The notes: generated by a model from the sequence alone, not told the origin. Positions 16,006-24,905 are shown, numbered from the stretch's first letter. The stretch is 64,000 nt of DNA from JACPYF01 sp947085525 (GCA_947085525.1 CAMTWU010000003.1:1-64000), one strand, 5' to 3'. Translations and numbers: made by a program.

Positions 16006-16750
16006 AAAGCAAAAGATGTTAATATTTTTGTGCGTACTAAGCGTTGCAGCTAGTCCGGTGAGTGTAGCAGCTATTGAGAGATCTGGTACCACTGCTCCTT
16101 CAAAACCAAAAACAAACTGCCAGGTGCTCGACCAAGTATCAACAAATCTACAAAACCAATTGTCAGCTCGCAAAGCAAAAGTAGACAGCAAGAGAACTGA
16201 AGTGTCCAAGAAAGTAGGTAACACTACAGAAAACCGCGTGGCAGAGCTAAACACCAAGCGAGCAGAGTGGGATAGTCAACGGCAAAAGAATTTTGAAATT
16301 TTACGAGACAAAGCAAATACTGATGCACAAAAGAAAGCTGTTGAGGATTATATCACTGTTATGATGCAGGCTATCCAAGCTCGTCGAACAGCAAATGACG
16401 CAGTACTAGCTACCTATCGCAGTGAAATAGAGAGCTTCAAGAAAATAGCCAGCCAATCAGTTGAAGCAAATGTTTCTACTAGTTCGGCGAGTGTGAGCCA
16501 AGCGATAGCTACTGCCAGGGCGGCATGTGAAAGTGGCCAGAGTATCGACACGGTCAAGCAAAATCTCGATGCTGCCTTGTTGGTTGGCCGCATGCAAGCA
16601 AAAGACAATCGAACAACTACGCTCAATAGCGAGCAGCTAAAAATTATTAAACAAAAACGAGACGATGCGCTAAAGGCAAATATCGCGACGTTCAATCAAA
16701 CGACAAAAGAATCGCGCATAGCGTTCAAAAAAGCATTTAGCGACGAGTAG
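15992..16750 (+). CDS. Secreted coiled-coil protein, unknown function
   Basis: 252 residues. The signal peptide (KQKMLIFLCVLSVAASPVSVAA) probably ends near residue 27. The rest is Lys/Glu/Ala-rich and strongly helical, with heptad-like repeats (ENRVAELNTKRAEWDSQRQK) and a single Cys near each end, so a coiled coil. The start is fixed by GGAGG 7 nt before the ATG at 15992. The function is unknown; it may act in the cell envelope with the preceding anchored protein. Confidence 0.7.
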   Translation: MQTSRKQKMLIFLCVLSVAASPVSVAAIERSGTTAPSKPKTNCQVLDQVSTNLQNQLSARKAKVDSKRTEVSKKVGNTTENRVAELNTKRAEWDSQRQKNFEILRDKANTDAQKKAVEDYITVMMQAIQARRTANDAVLATYRSEIESFKKIASQSVEANVSTSSASVSQAIATARAACESGQSIDTVKQNLDAALLVGRMQAKDNRTTTLNSEQLKIIKQKRDDALKANIATFNQTTKESRIAFKKAFSDE

Positions 16751-17207
16751 ATTTTTGAGACAATGGTGCAGCCGATGCGGCAATACCAATTGCAAGCGCC
16801 ACAACTACTGCATTCTTGATAATATATTGACCTTCTAGGGTGGGCACCAGAAAATACTGCCATGTGTATTGAGGAACTAAAAATAGCGGAGAACATACAA
16901 TAATCATATGGAGCAGCAGCAAGGGTATGACGATGCGAGTCGCCTTTGGAAACAAAAATAATGATCCGATAATAATTTCTAAAAATGCCAATACATTAAA
17001 GAGTATTGGAAAATACAATGTACCAACCGTACTCGCAACTAGTTCGTGCGCCAATGGGCTAGCCGGGCTGAGACCTAGTAGTTTGATCAGTCCAAACCAA
17101 AAGAATATTAAAAATAGCGAAAAGCGAGCGACGGGAACAAAAGAAGATTTGAAAAATCTGATCAGCCTTAAATCCAACGACTCAATATTGTGTCTATGGT
17201 TTGCCAT
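16737..17207 (-). CDS. DoxX/DUF417-like membrane protein
   Basis: 156 residues with four transmembrane helices. The first contains FFWFGLIKLLGLSPASP, which fits the DUF417/YkgB and DoxX-like families of small membrane proteins. It lies at the distal end of the cyo cluster, 9 nt after the 89-residue membrane protein, so it is probably co-transcribed. A redox or quinone-related role is a guess from that context. Its 3' end overlaps the converging gene by 14 nt. Confidence 0.65.
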   Translation of the reverse strand: MANHRHNIESLDLRLIRFFKSSFVPVARFSLFLIFFWFGLIKLLGLSPASPLAHELVASTVGTLYFPILFNVLAFLEIIIGSLFLFPKATRIVIPLLLLHMIIVCSPLFLVPQYTWQYFLVPTLEGQYIIKNAVVVALAIGIAASAAPLSQKSTRR

Positions 17208-17215
17208 AGTTACTA

Positions 17216-17485
17216 CTAGCTTTTATCTATTGTTACGGCTACTAATTTGCGACGAGCTAATGCAATCATTACAAAAACGACCGATAGATAAACTAGTCCT
17301 GAAACACAAGCTTGCGCCATGCGTGACGGGCTAGCAATAATCATGTAGGTTCCACTAACGACAGTCAATGCTATTAATATATATGAAATCAATAGTTTCC
17401 TGTGTGTCGGTACAAACAAAGTATAGAGCGCTAGTATCAGGCTAGTGAGGGCGATTAGTATGTGTGCAGCTAATATCATAAGCAT
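17216..17485 (-). CDS. Small membrane protein of the cyo cluster
   Basis: 89 residues, three transmembrane helices, ending in a basic tail. No family recognised. It sits 9-10 nt from both cyoE and the DoxX-like gene and is clearly in the same operon. A role as an accessory or assembly factor for the oxidase is an inference from position only. Confidence 0.65.
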   Translation of the reverse strand: MLMILAAHILIALTSLILALYTLFVPTHRKLLISYILIALTVVSGTYMIIASPSRMAQACVSGLVYLSVVFVMIALARRKLVAVTIDKS

Positions 17486-17494
17486 ATTATAATC

Positions 17495-18358
17495 CTATGG
17501 CAGCCAGACTTCAACTGAAATCAATAGGCTAAATACAAACAGTACAATCAACGAAAAGCCAAATATCTTTTTAGCCCATTTGATATCATCCTTCGTGCTA
17601 AATCCTAGCATCGCTATACGCAGCCAGTACAGGCTAAGTCCTAGCATCACCAATAGGTAAATATAGCCGGTGTATCGGAACAAACTGAGTGCCATAGCGA
17701 CTAAGCTGAATGCTATGATGTATAACAAAATGTATACTTTTGTTGTTTGGATACCCTTCGTAATAGATAGCACGGGTATCGAAGCCGCCTTGTAGTCACT
17801 GCGTCGATAGATTGATATCGCATAAAAATGGGGCATTTGCCAAGCTACCATGATCATAAACAGCAGAATTGCACCGAAGTCAAATGCATTTGTCACCGAG
17901 CAGTAGCCAACAACAATTGCAATTGATCCCGAGATACTGCCAACAACTGTACCGAAGCTCGACCGACGTTTTGTATAGCCATAGATAGCAACATAAAAGA
18001 CATAACCTATAATCGCTAGACTAAATGTTAGCAAGTTTGTAAATGACAGAGATATTAAACCAATAAAACCTAGTAATGTAGCGTATATCAAGGCATGTTC
18101 GTTTGAAACTGCACCAGTAACAAGCGCACGCTTCTTTGTTCGTTGCATTTTCGCATCGATAGCACGGTCGGTATAATTATTAACGACACAGGCAGAAGCA
18201 ATAACTAGTGAAATGCCCAGTAGCATTACTAAGAATGTTTCTATATGGAAAGTTCCTCGTGAAGCTAATAAGAATCCACCGGTAGCCGTAATAGCATTGC
18301 CGCGTATGATACCAGGTTTTGTCAGGTAGTAGTAAGCTTTCAACCTACTAGCGGCCAT
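17495..18358 (-). CDS. cyoE: Protoheme IX farnesyltransferase (heme O synthase)
   Basis: 287 residues, a polytopic UbiA-type prenyltransferase that attaches farnesyl to heme B to make heme O. The catalytic Asp-rich motif is NNYTDRAIDAKMQRTKKRALVTG (first Asp motif), and the second appears as YRRSDYKAASIP. About nine membrane helices. It follows cyoD with a short overlap. The ATG at 18356-18358 has a GGTG box; a GTG three codons upstream is possible. Confidence 0.95.
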   Translation of the reverse strand: MAASRLKAYYYLTKPGIIRGNAITATGGFLLASRGTFHIETFLVMLLGISLVIASACVVNNYTDRAIDAKMQRTKKRALVTGAVSNEHALIYATLLGFIGLISLSFTNLLTFSLAIIGYVFYVAIYGYTKRRSSFGTVVGSISGSIAIVVGYCSVTNAFDFGAILLFMIMVAWQMPHFYAISIYRRSDYKAASIPVLSITKGIQTTKVYILLYIIAFSLVAMALSLFRYTGYIYLLVMLGLSLYWLRIAMLGFSTKDDIKWAKKIFGFSLIVLFVFSLLISVEVWLP

Positions 18359-18737
18359 TCTGTTCACCCGGTTTAATACCTTCGTCCTTGATTATATCTT
18401 GCTCGATATTTGGTATATGCTGCGTGTTATAGTCTAGGTTTTGCATTATCCATAACGATCCAAAAACGACTATCACAACAACTAGTAGCATGAACAAAAA
18501 CGCCATCAAGTTCAGCCGTGGTTTCGACTCCTGGCCTAGATGCAAAAAGAAGATGATTTGCACAAACAATTGTGTCACTGCTAGCCCCAGCAAAATTGGC
18601 ACGATAATATCATGAGATGGTATCATTTGATTTGTTTCAGTATGCAAACCAACTATCCCAAACGCTATAACTGTCAGCACAATCGATGATACAAAGCCAA
18701 TGATGTACATGTTGCGTGTTTTTTGTAGCTTACTCAT
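18348..18737 (-). CDS. cyoD: Cytochrome bo3 quinol oxidase subunit IV
   Basis: 129 residues, three transmembrane helices, with a LFVQIIFFLHLG segment characteristic of CyoD. It stabilises the oxidase complex. The ATG at 18735-18737 has AGGAG upstream and overlaps cyoC by 4 nt. Confidence 0.9.
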   Translation of the reverse strand: MSKLQKTRNMYIIGFVSSIVLTVIAFGIVGLHTETNQMIPSHDIIVPILLGLAVTQLFVQIIFFLHLGQESKPRLNLMAFLFMLLVVVIVVFGSLWIMQNLDYNTQHIPNIEQDIIKDEGIKPGEQNGR

Positions 18738-19315
18738 AGTACTACTCCTAACAAATACACGATAGTAAATATAAGTATCCATACAATATCCAGGAAGTGC
18801 CAGAACAGGCTAAATAGCTTCAATTTTCGTAATGTATGACGCCCGAGCCCTCGCTTTATTATGAGCCAGCACAAGCTAACTATCCATAGTAGTCCTACTA
18901 TAATGTGCAGACCATGTGTACCGACTAGGATAAAGAATGCTGATAGAAATGCACTGGATTGCCAACTATACCCTTCATTGACTAGCTTATTAAACTCAAA
19001 TAGCTCCATACCGACAAACGCCAGTCCTAGAAAAAATGTAGCTGCTAGCCAGGTAAGAGTTTTCTGAACGTCGTTCTTTCGAGCAGATAGCATAGCCAAG
19101 CCACACGTGAAACTGCTGATGAGTAGTAGCAATGTTTCTACAAACACAAACTGCAGATCAAAGATATCGTCGGCGCCAGGTCCACCAAATGTAGAAAACC
19201 GCAGTACTGCAAAGGTTGCAAACAAACTGGCAAACAAGACACAGTCGGTCATGATATACACCCAAAAGCCGAACAGAGTTTTTTCGTCAGTTTGTTTTGC
19301 TAGTGATTGACTCAT
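18734..19315 (-). CDS. cyoC: Cytochrome bo3 quinol oxidase subunit III
   Basis: 193 residues with five transmembrane helices, as in quinol-oxidase-type subunit III. Typical segments are FGFWVYIMTDCVLFASLFATF, the ELFEFN...EGYSWQSSAFLSAFF loop and GTHGLHIIVGLLWI. It overlaps cyoB by 4 nt and cyoD by 4 nt. Confidence 0.95.
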   Translation of the reverse strand: MSQSLAKQTDEKTLFGFWVYIMTDCVLFASLFATFAVLRFSTFGGPGADDIFDLQFVFVETLLLLISSFTCGLAMLSARKNDVQKTLTWLAATFFLGLAFVGMELFEFNKLVNEGYSWQSSAFLSAFFILVGTHGLHIIVGLLWIVSLCWLIIKRGLGRHTLRKLKLFSLFWHFLDIVWILIFTIVYLLGVVL

Positions 19316-21261
19316 GCTATCTCACCTTTCTCTAGCTTTGCCAATTTTGCAGCCGTGATACGGTATTCACTATCGTCATCAAACGTTTTGTAAATGACCA
19401 AACCAACAATCATCAATAAGCAGATTAGTACTAGCCACCACATATGCCAAACGATAGCGAAACCACCCAACAGTGCAAGCATACCTATAACAAAACCGAT
19501 ACCAGAATTTTTAGGCATATAAATATCCCGATACTGCAGCGCATCTTGGTTTTTGTTTTGTTTTTGCTGCCACCACGCATCACGACTGTCAACTTGTGGC
19601 GTTATTGCAAAATTATAAAATGGCGCAGGTGAGGTAGTTGACCATTCTAATGTACGTCCATTCCAAGGATCGCCAGTTGTGTCTAGGTTTTGTTTTCGCT
19701 GTCGGTAACTCACAAACATTTGCAACACCTGGAATCCGATACCTGCCAATATAATGACTGCACCGATACCTGAGACTACGAATAGCCCTTGCCAACCCAT
19801 AGATGCGTCGTAGCTATCTAGACGGCGGGTGGCGCCCATCAAGCCCAATATATATAGCGGCACGAACGCGAACAAAAATCCAATAATCCAACACCAAAAT
19901 GCATATCGCCCTAGTCGCTCATTTAGTTTATAACCAAACACTTTCGGGAACCAATAGGTTATACCAGCGAAAAAGCCAAACACTACACCGCCGATAATCA
20001 TATTATGAAAATGGGCGACCAAAAACAAGCTGTTATGAACTTGGAAATCAATAGCTGGCACAGACATCAAGATTCCGGTGACACCACCAATCGTAAAGGT
20101 AGTTACAAAACCAAAAAACCATAACATTGGTGTCGTGAATCGTATGCGGCCGCGGTGCATAGTAAATAGCCAGTTAAAGACTTTGACGCCCGTCGGTACT
20201 CCAATGACAGCAGTCATGATACCAAAGAAAGCGTTAACATTGGCGCCTGCACCCATGGTAAAGAAATGGTGTAACCAGACAACAAAAGACAAAAAGGTGA
20301 TAGCAGCTAGCGCAAATACCATTGATTTGTAGCCAAACAATCGCTTGCCCGAAAATGTGGCGACAACTTCGGAAAATATACCAAAGGCAGGCAGTATCAA
20401 TATATATACTTCTGGGTGACCCCAAGCCCAAATCATATTAACGTACAGCATAGGATTACCACCAAAGCTTGATGTAAAGAAGTGCATGCCCATAGTTCGA
20501 TCTAGTGCCAGTAGCGCGAGTGTGACAGTCAAAATTGGAAATGCAAAAATCACCAATGTCATAGAGTTCAGTACGCTCCATGTAAACAGTGGCATTTTCA
20601 TCAGACTCATACCTGGTGCACGCATTTTCAGTATGGTTACTATAAAGTTAACTCCGGACAGTAAACTACCTATTCCAGCAATCTGTATACTCCATATCCA
20701 GTAATCAACTCCAACGCCAGGGCTATACTCTATGCCAGATAACGGCGGGTATGCCAGCCAGCCAGTCGCTGCCATTTCGCCAACTGCTAGTGACAAATTG
20801 ACCAGCATCATACCTGCTACAAATAGCCAAAAGCTAACAGAGTTTAGGAATGGAAATGCAACATCTCGTGAACCTATTTGCAGTGGTACGATCAGATTTA
20901 TCAACCCAAACATTAGACCCATTGCGACAAAGAAAATCATAATAGTGCCGTGCGCGGTTAATATTTGTTGGAATTGATCAGATGTTAAAAAGCCAGATGA
21001 ATCCGCTGCTAACGCTTGTTGCAGACGCATCATTCCAGCATCAACAACACCTCGTAGTAACATAAAAGTTGCGACAATAATATACATCACACCTATTTTT
21101 TTAGGGTCTAGACTAGTTAGCCACTCTTTCCATAGCCACTTCCAACGTTTAGTGTAGGTCAAAAATCCAATGACAGTTAGCGCACCAAGCACCATAGTGA
21201 CCTGCGCGCCAGTAACGATTGGGTCGTGCTGTAATGCCTCTACCGTCAGTCTTCCAAACAT
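19312..21261 (-). CDS. cyoB: Cytochrome bo3 quinol oxidase subunit I
   Basis: 649 residues, the catalytic heme-copper subunit that reduces oxygen to water and pumps protons. All key residues appear: HGTIMIFF (heme b ligand, about 105), WGHPEVY (CuB His and the cross-linked Tyr, about 280), the HH pair in VVWLHHFFTMG (about 331), the K-channel PTGVKVFNW, and HFHN (heme o3 and b ligands, about 417). D-channel RDVAFPF and the Glu of WGHPEVY are present. The length and spacing match E. coli CyoB closely. Its ATG directly abuts the cyoA stop codon. Confidence 0.98.
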   Translation of the reverse strand: MFGRLTVEALQHDPIVTGAQVTMVLGALTVIGFLTYTKRWKWLWKEWLTSLDPKKIGVMYIIVATFMLLRGVVDAGMMRLQQALAADSSGFLTSDQFQQILTAHGTIMIFFVAMGLMFGLINLIVPLQIGSRDVAFPFLNSVSFWLFVAGMMLVNLSLAVGEMAATGWLAYPPLSGIEYSPGVGVDYWIWSIQIAGIGSLLSGVNFIVTILKMRAPGMSLMKMPLFTWSVLNSMTLVIFAFPILTVTLALLALDRTMGMHFFTSSFGGNPMLYVNMIWAWGHPEVYILILPAFGIFSEVVATFSGKRLFGYKSMVFALAAITFLSFVVWLHHFFTMGAGANVNAFFGIMTAVIGVPTGVKVFNWLFTMHRGRIRFTTPMLWFFGFVTTFTIGGVTGILMSVPAIDFQVHNSLFLVAHFHNMIIGGVVFGFFAGITYWFPKVFGYKLNERLGRYAFWCWIIGFLFAFVPLYILGLMGATRRLDSYDASMGWQGLFVVSGIGAVIILAGIGFQVLQMFVSYRQRKQNLDTTGDPWNGRTLEWSTTSPAPFYNFAITPQVDSRDAWWQQKQNKNQDALQYRDIYMPKNSGIGFVIGMLALLGGFAIVWHMWWLVLICLLMIVGLVIYKTFDDDSEYRITAAKLAKLEKGEIA

Positions 21262-22146
21262 CTAACGCTCTATACCTTCCATGCTTTTTCTAGGCTCCAT
21301 ATATTTCATAATCACAGTATCATATAACTTGTTGTCACTTAACATATAATATTGAACCTTATTATTTGTTGATGGCTTAGCTAGTTCAGTGTATGAGTTT
21401 TCATCTAGCGTACTGCCAGTACTTTTTACACGCTGCACCCAACTTTCGTATCTTTCTTGAGATGTTGATTTTGCGATAAACTTCATTCCAGCAAAGCCTT
21501 TACCACTGATATTTGCAGATGATCCTTGGTATGTACCACTTTTGTCAGCCATGAGATGCAACTTTGTGCTCATGCCAGACATAGCATAAATTTGCCCACC
21601 TAGACTAGGTATCCAAAAGGAGTTCATCGGAGCATCCGAGGTTATTTGAAAATTAATGGGGGTCTTTTCTGGAAACTGGACATAATTAACAGTTGCGATG
21701 TTTTCTTCGGGGTATATAAATAGCCACTTCCACTGCTGTGCTACAACCTGGATGGTCACTGGTCTTTTGTCAGATTGAATGGGCTTAAATGGGTCTAGTT
21801 CATAACTGCTAGTCCATATGATACCACCTAGTATAGTAATAATTACCAGTGGAATAAGCCACCAAACTGCCTCTACCGCTTTGTTACCATCTAGGTTAGG
21901 GCTGTATTTTGCCTTTTTGTTACTAGCCCGATATTTCCAGGCAATACCAAATGTCAAAATATACACAGGTATAACAACGATCATCATCAGTAGAGTTGCA
22001 ATAATTATCAAATCACGTTGTTTGCGTGCAATCAACCCCTGCGGGTTTAGAACCGCAATGTTTGCACCCGAAAACCACACAACAGCCACTAATATCACAA
22101 CTAACGACAATATTGCTGCAGCTATCAACTCATACTTGTGCTTCAT
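21262..22146 (-). CDS. cyoA: Cytochrome bo3 quinol oxidase subunit II
   Basis: 294 residues: two N-terminal membrane helices and an extracytoplasmic cupredoxin-like domain. MNSFWIPSLGGQIYAMSGM is the CyoA hallmark. The Cys residues of a CuA centre are missing, which shows a quinol rather than cytochrome c oxidase. No lipobox Cys is seen near the N-terminus. It is the first gene of the minus-strand operon cyoABCDE. Confidence 0.96.
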   Translation of the reverse strand: MKHKYELIAAAILSLVVILVAVVWFSGANIAVLNPQGLIARKQRDLIIIATLLMMIVVIPVYILTFGIAWKYRASNKKAKYSPNLDGNKAVEAVWWLIPLVIITILGGIIWTSSYELDPFKPIQSDKRPVTIQVVAQQWKWLFIYPEENIATVNYVQFPEKTPINFQITSDAPMNSFWIPSLGGQIYAMSGMSTKLHLMADKSGTYQGSSANISGKGFAGMKFIAKSTSQERYESWVQRVKSTGSTLDENSYTELAKPSTNNKVQYYMLSDNKLYDTVIMKYMEPRKSMEGIER

Positions 22147-22182
22147 CCTCGTACCCCGTTAACTTTAAAAGTCATACTGCTT

Positions 22183-22213
22183 ATTATAGCAGTTAGTTTT
22201 ATATGATAGTCAA
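22183..22213 (-). promoter_or_regulatory. Promoter of the cyo operon
   Basis: On the minus strand, -35 TTGACT (22208-22213) and -10 TATAAT (22183-22188) with a long 19-bp spacer. They stand 37 nt before the cyoA start codon. Confidence 0.6.
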
Positions 22214-22255
22214 AAGTCCTATGTCAAAGTCTGATGTCTGTTAGTATAGATACAT

Positions 22256-23665
22256 ATGGCTAGGACTTATATTGCAGATGTTACCGAAAAAATCGGTGAG
22301 GTAGTTGAACTAAAAGGTTGGGTTGCGTCGCGTCGCGACCACGGCAAGCTGATCTTTATCGACCTGCGTGATCGTAGCGGCGTGCTGCAAGTTGTCTTCC
22401 TTGGCAAAAATGCTGAGATGTTTGATACAGCCTCAACGTTACGTGATGAATTTGTGATCAGCGTCAAAGGTTTGGTAAAGTCTCGTGTCGAAAAACAAAT
22501 CAACACAGATATACCGACAGGCTCTGTCGAGCTTGTCGCCGAATCGCTGGAGGTTCTCAATACTGCCGAAACACCAGTGTTTGAAATTGAAAAAGCAGCT
22601 GGTACTAGCGAAGAGCTGCGTATGAAATATCGTTATCTTGATATGCGATCAAAGCGTATGCAAACTAATATCCAAAAACGTCACCAAATTATTAAATTAA
22701 TACGTGATTATCTGGATGAACAGAAATTTTATGAAATAGAAACACCATATCTGACGAAAGGCACGCCCGAAGGTGCGCGTGAATTTATCGTGCCAGCACG
22801 GTTGAGTCCTGGCAAGTTCTTTGTACTACCGCAGTCGCCACAGCAATTCAAGCAACTATTGATGGTTGGTGGTCTAGAGCGGTACTTTCAAATTGCTCGT
22901 TGTTTCCGCGACGAAGATACCCGTGGTGATCGCCAAGCCGAATTTACTCAGCTAGATATTGAAATGAGTTTTGTTGATCGTGATGAAGTCATGGAACTCA
23001 ACGAAAAACTACTAATTGATATCGTAACAAATATATATCCTGAAAAACGTATCCAACAAGTTCCATTTCCACGTATTAGCTACGCAAACGCTATGGAAAA
23101 ATACGGCTCTGATCGTCCAGATATACGTGAGGACAAAGACGATCCTAATCTATTGGCATTTTGTTGGATCGTTGATTTCCCAATGTTCGAAAATACTAAC
23201 AAGGCGGAACACCACGGAGCCACGGGTGAGTGGACATTTACCCACAATCCATTTAGCGCACCACTGCCTGAGCACCTAGAAATGCTACGCAAACGTGAAA
23301 ACATCGATCAGATCCTCGCAACGCAGTACGATATTGTACTGAATGGCTACGAAATTGGTGGCGGCAGTATTCGCTCACATCGAGCAGATGACTTGATGAA
23401 AGTTCTAGAAATTATTGGTCACAGTAATAAAAACATTCAACGAGACTTTGGACATATCCTAACAGCGCTTCGCTTTGGTGCGCCACCACATGGTGGTATT
23501 GCCTGGGGACTAGATAGGCTAGTCATGATATTGCAGAACGAACCTAGTATCCGTGATGTTATGGCATTTCCCAAAACTGGTGACAACCGTGATCTACTGA
23601 TGGATGCTCCAAGCGATGTCAGCAAAAAACAGCTCGACGATCTGGATATAGCAGTTAAATCTTAG
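22256..23665 (+). CDS. aspS: Aspartyl-tRNA synthetase, GAD domain reduced
   Basis: 469 residues, class IIb. The OB-fold anticodon domain (VELKGWVASRRDHGKLIFIDLRD) comes first. Motif 2 is FRDEDTRGDRQAEFTQLDIEMSF; motif 3 is GGIAWGLDRLVM. Bacterial AspRS is usually about 590 residues with a GAD domain of about 120 between motifs 2 and 3. Here SYANAMEKYGSDRPDIR runs straight into LLAFCWIVDFPMF, so that domain is largely deleted. A TAGTAT -10 box ends 8 nt before the ATG. Confidence 0.96.
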   Translation: MARTYIADVTEKIGEVVELKGWVASRRDHGKLIFIDLRDRSGVLQVVFLGKNAEMFDTASTLRDEFVISVKGLVKSRVEKQINTDIPTGSVELVAESLEVLNTAETPVFEIEKAAGTSEELRMKYRYLDMRSKRMQTNIQKRHQIIKLIRDYLDEQKFYEIETPYLTKGTPEGAREFIVPARLSPGKFFVLPQSPQQFKQLLMVGGLERYFQIARCFRDEDTRGDRQAEFTQLDIEMSFVDRDEVMELNEKLLIDIVTNIYPEKRIQQVPFPRISYANAMEKYGSDRPDIREDKDDPNLLAFCWIVDFPMFENTNKAEHHGATGEWTFTHNPFSAPLPEHLEMLRKRENIDQILATQYDIVLNGYEIGGGSIRSHRADDLMKVLEIIGHSNKNIQRDFGHILTALRFGAPPHGGIAWGLDRLVMILQNEPSIRDVMAFPKTGDNRDLLMDAPSDVSKKQLDDLDIAVKS

Positions 23666-23719
23666 ATTTGATAATAATCCGTCCACGAGCACTACTAACC
23701 AGCCACGGTGCGGGTCTGT

Positions 23720-24118
23720 CTATTCGCTAGTCACACCGTCAAAGTCTTCTTCGTTAGCCTCGGCTTCTGCCTTGGTTGCGCGAACGATTCCGTCTTTGTG
23801 ATGAGCGGGCGAGTAAATAGTATATAGTTTCAGTGCTTCGGTTTTAGATGTATTGATGACATTATGCTGTGCGCCAGCAGGTACGATGATAGCGCTACCG
23901 TCGGTAACTTCGTATGCATTATCATCGATAACTACTCGTCCATTGCCGGCGTCAAAGCGAAAGAACTGGTCGTTATCGGTATGTACTTCTAGCCCAATAT
24001 CTTCGCCAGGCTGTAGTCTCATTAGTACCAGCTGACAATGTTTGCCCGTATAAACTACCTTGCGGAAATTCTCATTTGCTATGGTGTCTTGCTCTAGATT
24101 TGCGTGAAAGCCTTTCAT
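23720..24118 (-). CDS. Cupin-domain protein
   Basis: 132 residues, a single cupin beta-barrel. Motif 1 is GEDIGLEVHTDNDQFFRFDAG, in which the second His is replaced by Asp-Gln but a Glu-x-His and later metal-type residues remain. Motif 2 is VPAGAQHNVINTS. Small cupins of this kind are metal-binding sugar- or thiol-modifying or storage proteins; no substrate is evident. The start codon directly follows the stop of the upstream 32-codon fragment. Confidence 0.85.
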   Translation of the reverse strand: MKGFHANLEQDTIANENFRKVVYTGKHCQLVLMRLQPGEDIGLEVHTDNDQFFRFDAGNGRVVIDDNAYEVTDGSAIIVPAGAQHNVINTSKTEALKLYTIYSPAHHKDGIVRATKAEAEANEEDFDGVTSE

Positions 24119-24217
24119 CTATACATCCTGCTTTGCGCTAATATTGACCATCCATTCGATACCGTATTTGTCGACGACTCTGCCGAACGTATCACCCCAG
24201 ACTTCTTTTTTCGCCAT
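24119..24217 (-). pseudogene. C-terminal remnant of a PhnB/VOC-type protein
   Basis: A 32-codon open frame, MAKKEVWGDTFGRVVDKYGI and EWMVNI, which matches the closing strands of PhnB-like (VOC fold) proteins, while the preceding 100 or so residues are absent. It keeps an AGGAG box 5 nt before its ATG, and its TAG is immediately followed by the cupin ATG. It may therefore survive as a translated leader. Either a remnant or a domesticated small protein. Confidence 0.55.
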
Positions 24218-24281
24218 AACAACTCCTATTTATATCTTTATTTTACGCCTGCCGATCAATAAATGCCAATTTTTGGGCGTG

Positions 24282-24305
24282 AAAAAGCCCCCGTGTCGTG
24301 GGGGC
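24282..24305 (-). terminator. Terminator of the amber-interrupted gene
   Basis: GCCCCC and GGGGGC pair around GTGTCGT. On the minus strand the stem ends in TTTTT, 42 nt after the stop codon at 24347. Confidence 0.85.
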
Positions 24306-24346
24306 CAGAACGCCGTTTTCACGGAAGTCGGATGGCTAGAGGTTTA

Positions 24347-24700
24347 TTACTTGAGCTGGAAGCTACCTATGCCACCTCTTGAGTCGTAGTGGATGATGAC
24401 TTGAATGCTGTCCTTTACAGGATCATCTGTGCGGCGGAAAGGACAGGTTTTGACGACAGTCCCGGTGATTATCCAATGTGCACCACTCTTGTCCGCGAAA
24501 GCACCATATTCAATGCCGTCAATCCTAATTTCAAGGATTACTGGATGGAGTTTGCCGTCACGTTCTTCCTTGCACTCGGTGACAAACTGAACACTGCGTT
24601 GAGGCTTTTCTGCAAAGCGCCCAAAGAATGCATCCTAGAGTTTCCACAGGCCAGGCCCTTTTTCGATCGCGATGCGATCATTTTCACTTAGCAAGACCAT
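24347..24700 (-). pseudogene. Orphan gene interrupted by an in-frame TAG
   Basis: On the minus strand an ATG at 24698-24700, with AGGGTGAG 5 nt upstream, opens MVLLSENDRIAIEKGPGLWK-L. A TAG at 24635-24637 follows, then 95 more sense codons in the same frame to a TAA at 24347. The second part looks like a real small beta-rich protein (VILEIRIDGIEYGAFADK, WIITGTVVKTCPF, IQVIIHYD) and has no start codon of its own. A strong terminator follows. I do not recognise the family. It is probably a pseudogene with one nonsense change. Confidence 0.55.
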
Positions 24701-24840
24701 CAGATCTCACCCTTTCTGATTGTTCTCTATGAGCGCAGAGACCCGCGTTACTCTTGTTAGAGTCACCAAACCATAAGATTTGGAATTATAATTATATTAT
24801 AACACTAAACTATAAATAATACAACTATATCGAGATATGA
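24701..24840. other. AT-rich spacer
   Basis: 140 bases, very AT-rich between 24780 and 24840, with several TATAAT-like words that could serve the minus-strand orphan gene. No gene is seen. Confidence 0.4.
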
Positions 24841-24888
24841 AAAAAAACCGCCGGCCATACAAGCATTTCTGCTTGTACAAACCGGCGG
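24841..24888 (-). terminator. Long-stem terminator of the orphan gene
   Basis: CCGCCGG (24848-24854) pairs with CCGGCGG (24882-24888), and ACAAGCA with TGCTTGT inside. On the minus strand it is followed by a run of eight or more T. Confidence 0.95.
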
Positions 24889-24905
24889 ATGAACAAGAGG
24901 GCGGT

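Noticed and set aside
24389..24691. Plus-strand 100-codon frame as a gene
   Set aside because: It has no ribosome binding site or terminator. The minus strand has AGGGTGAG, a protein-like sequence and a T-run terminator, so the minus-strand amber-interrupted gene explains the region better.
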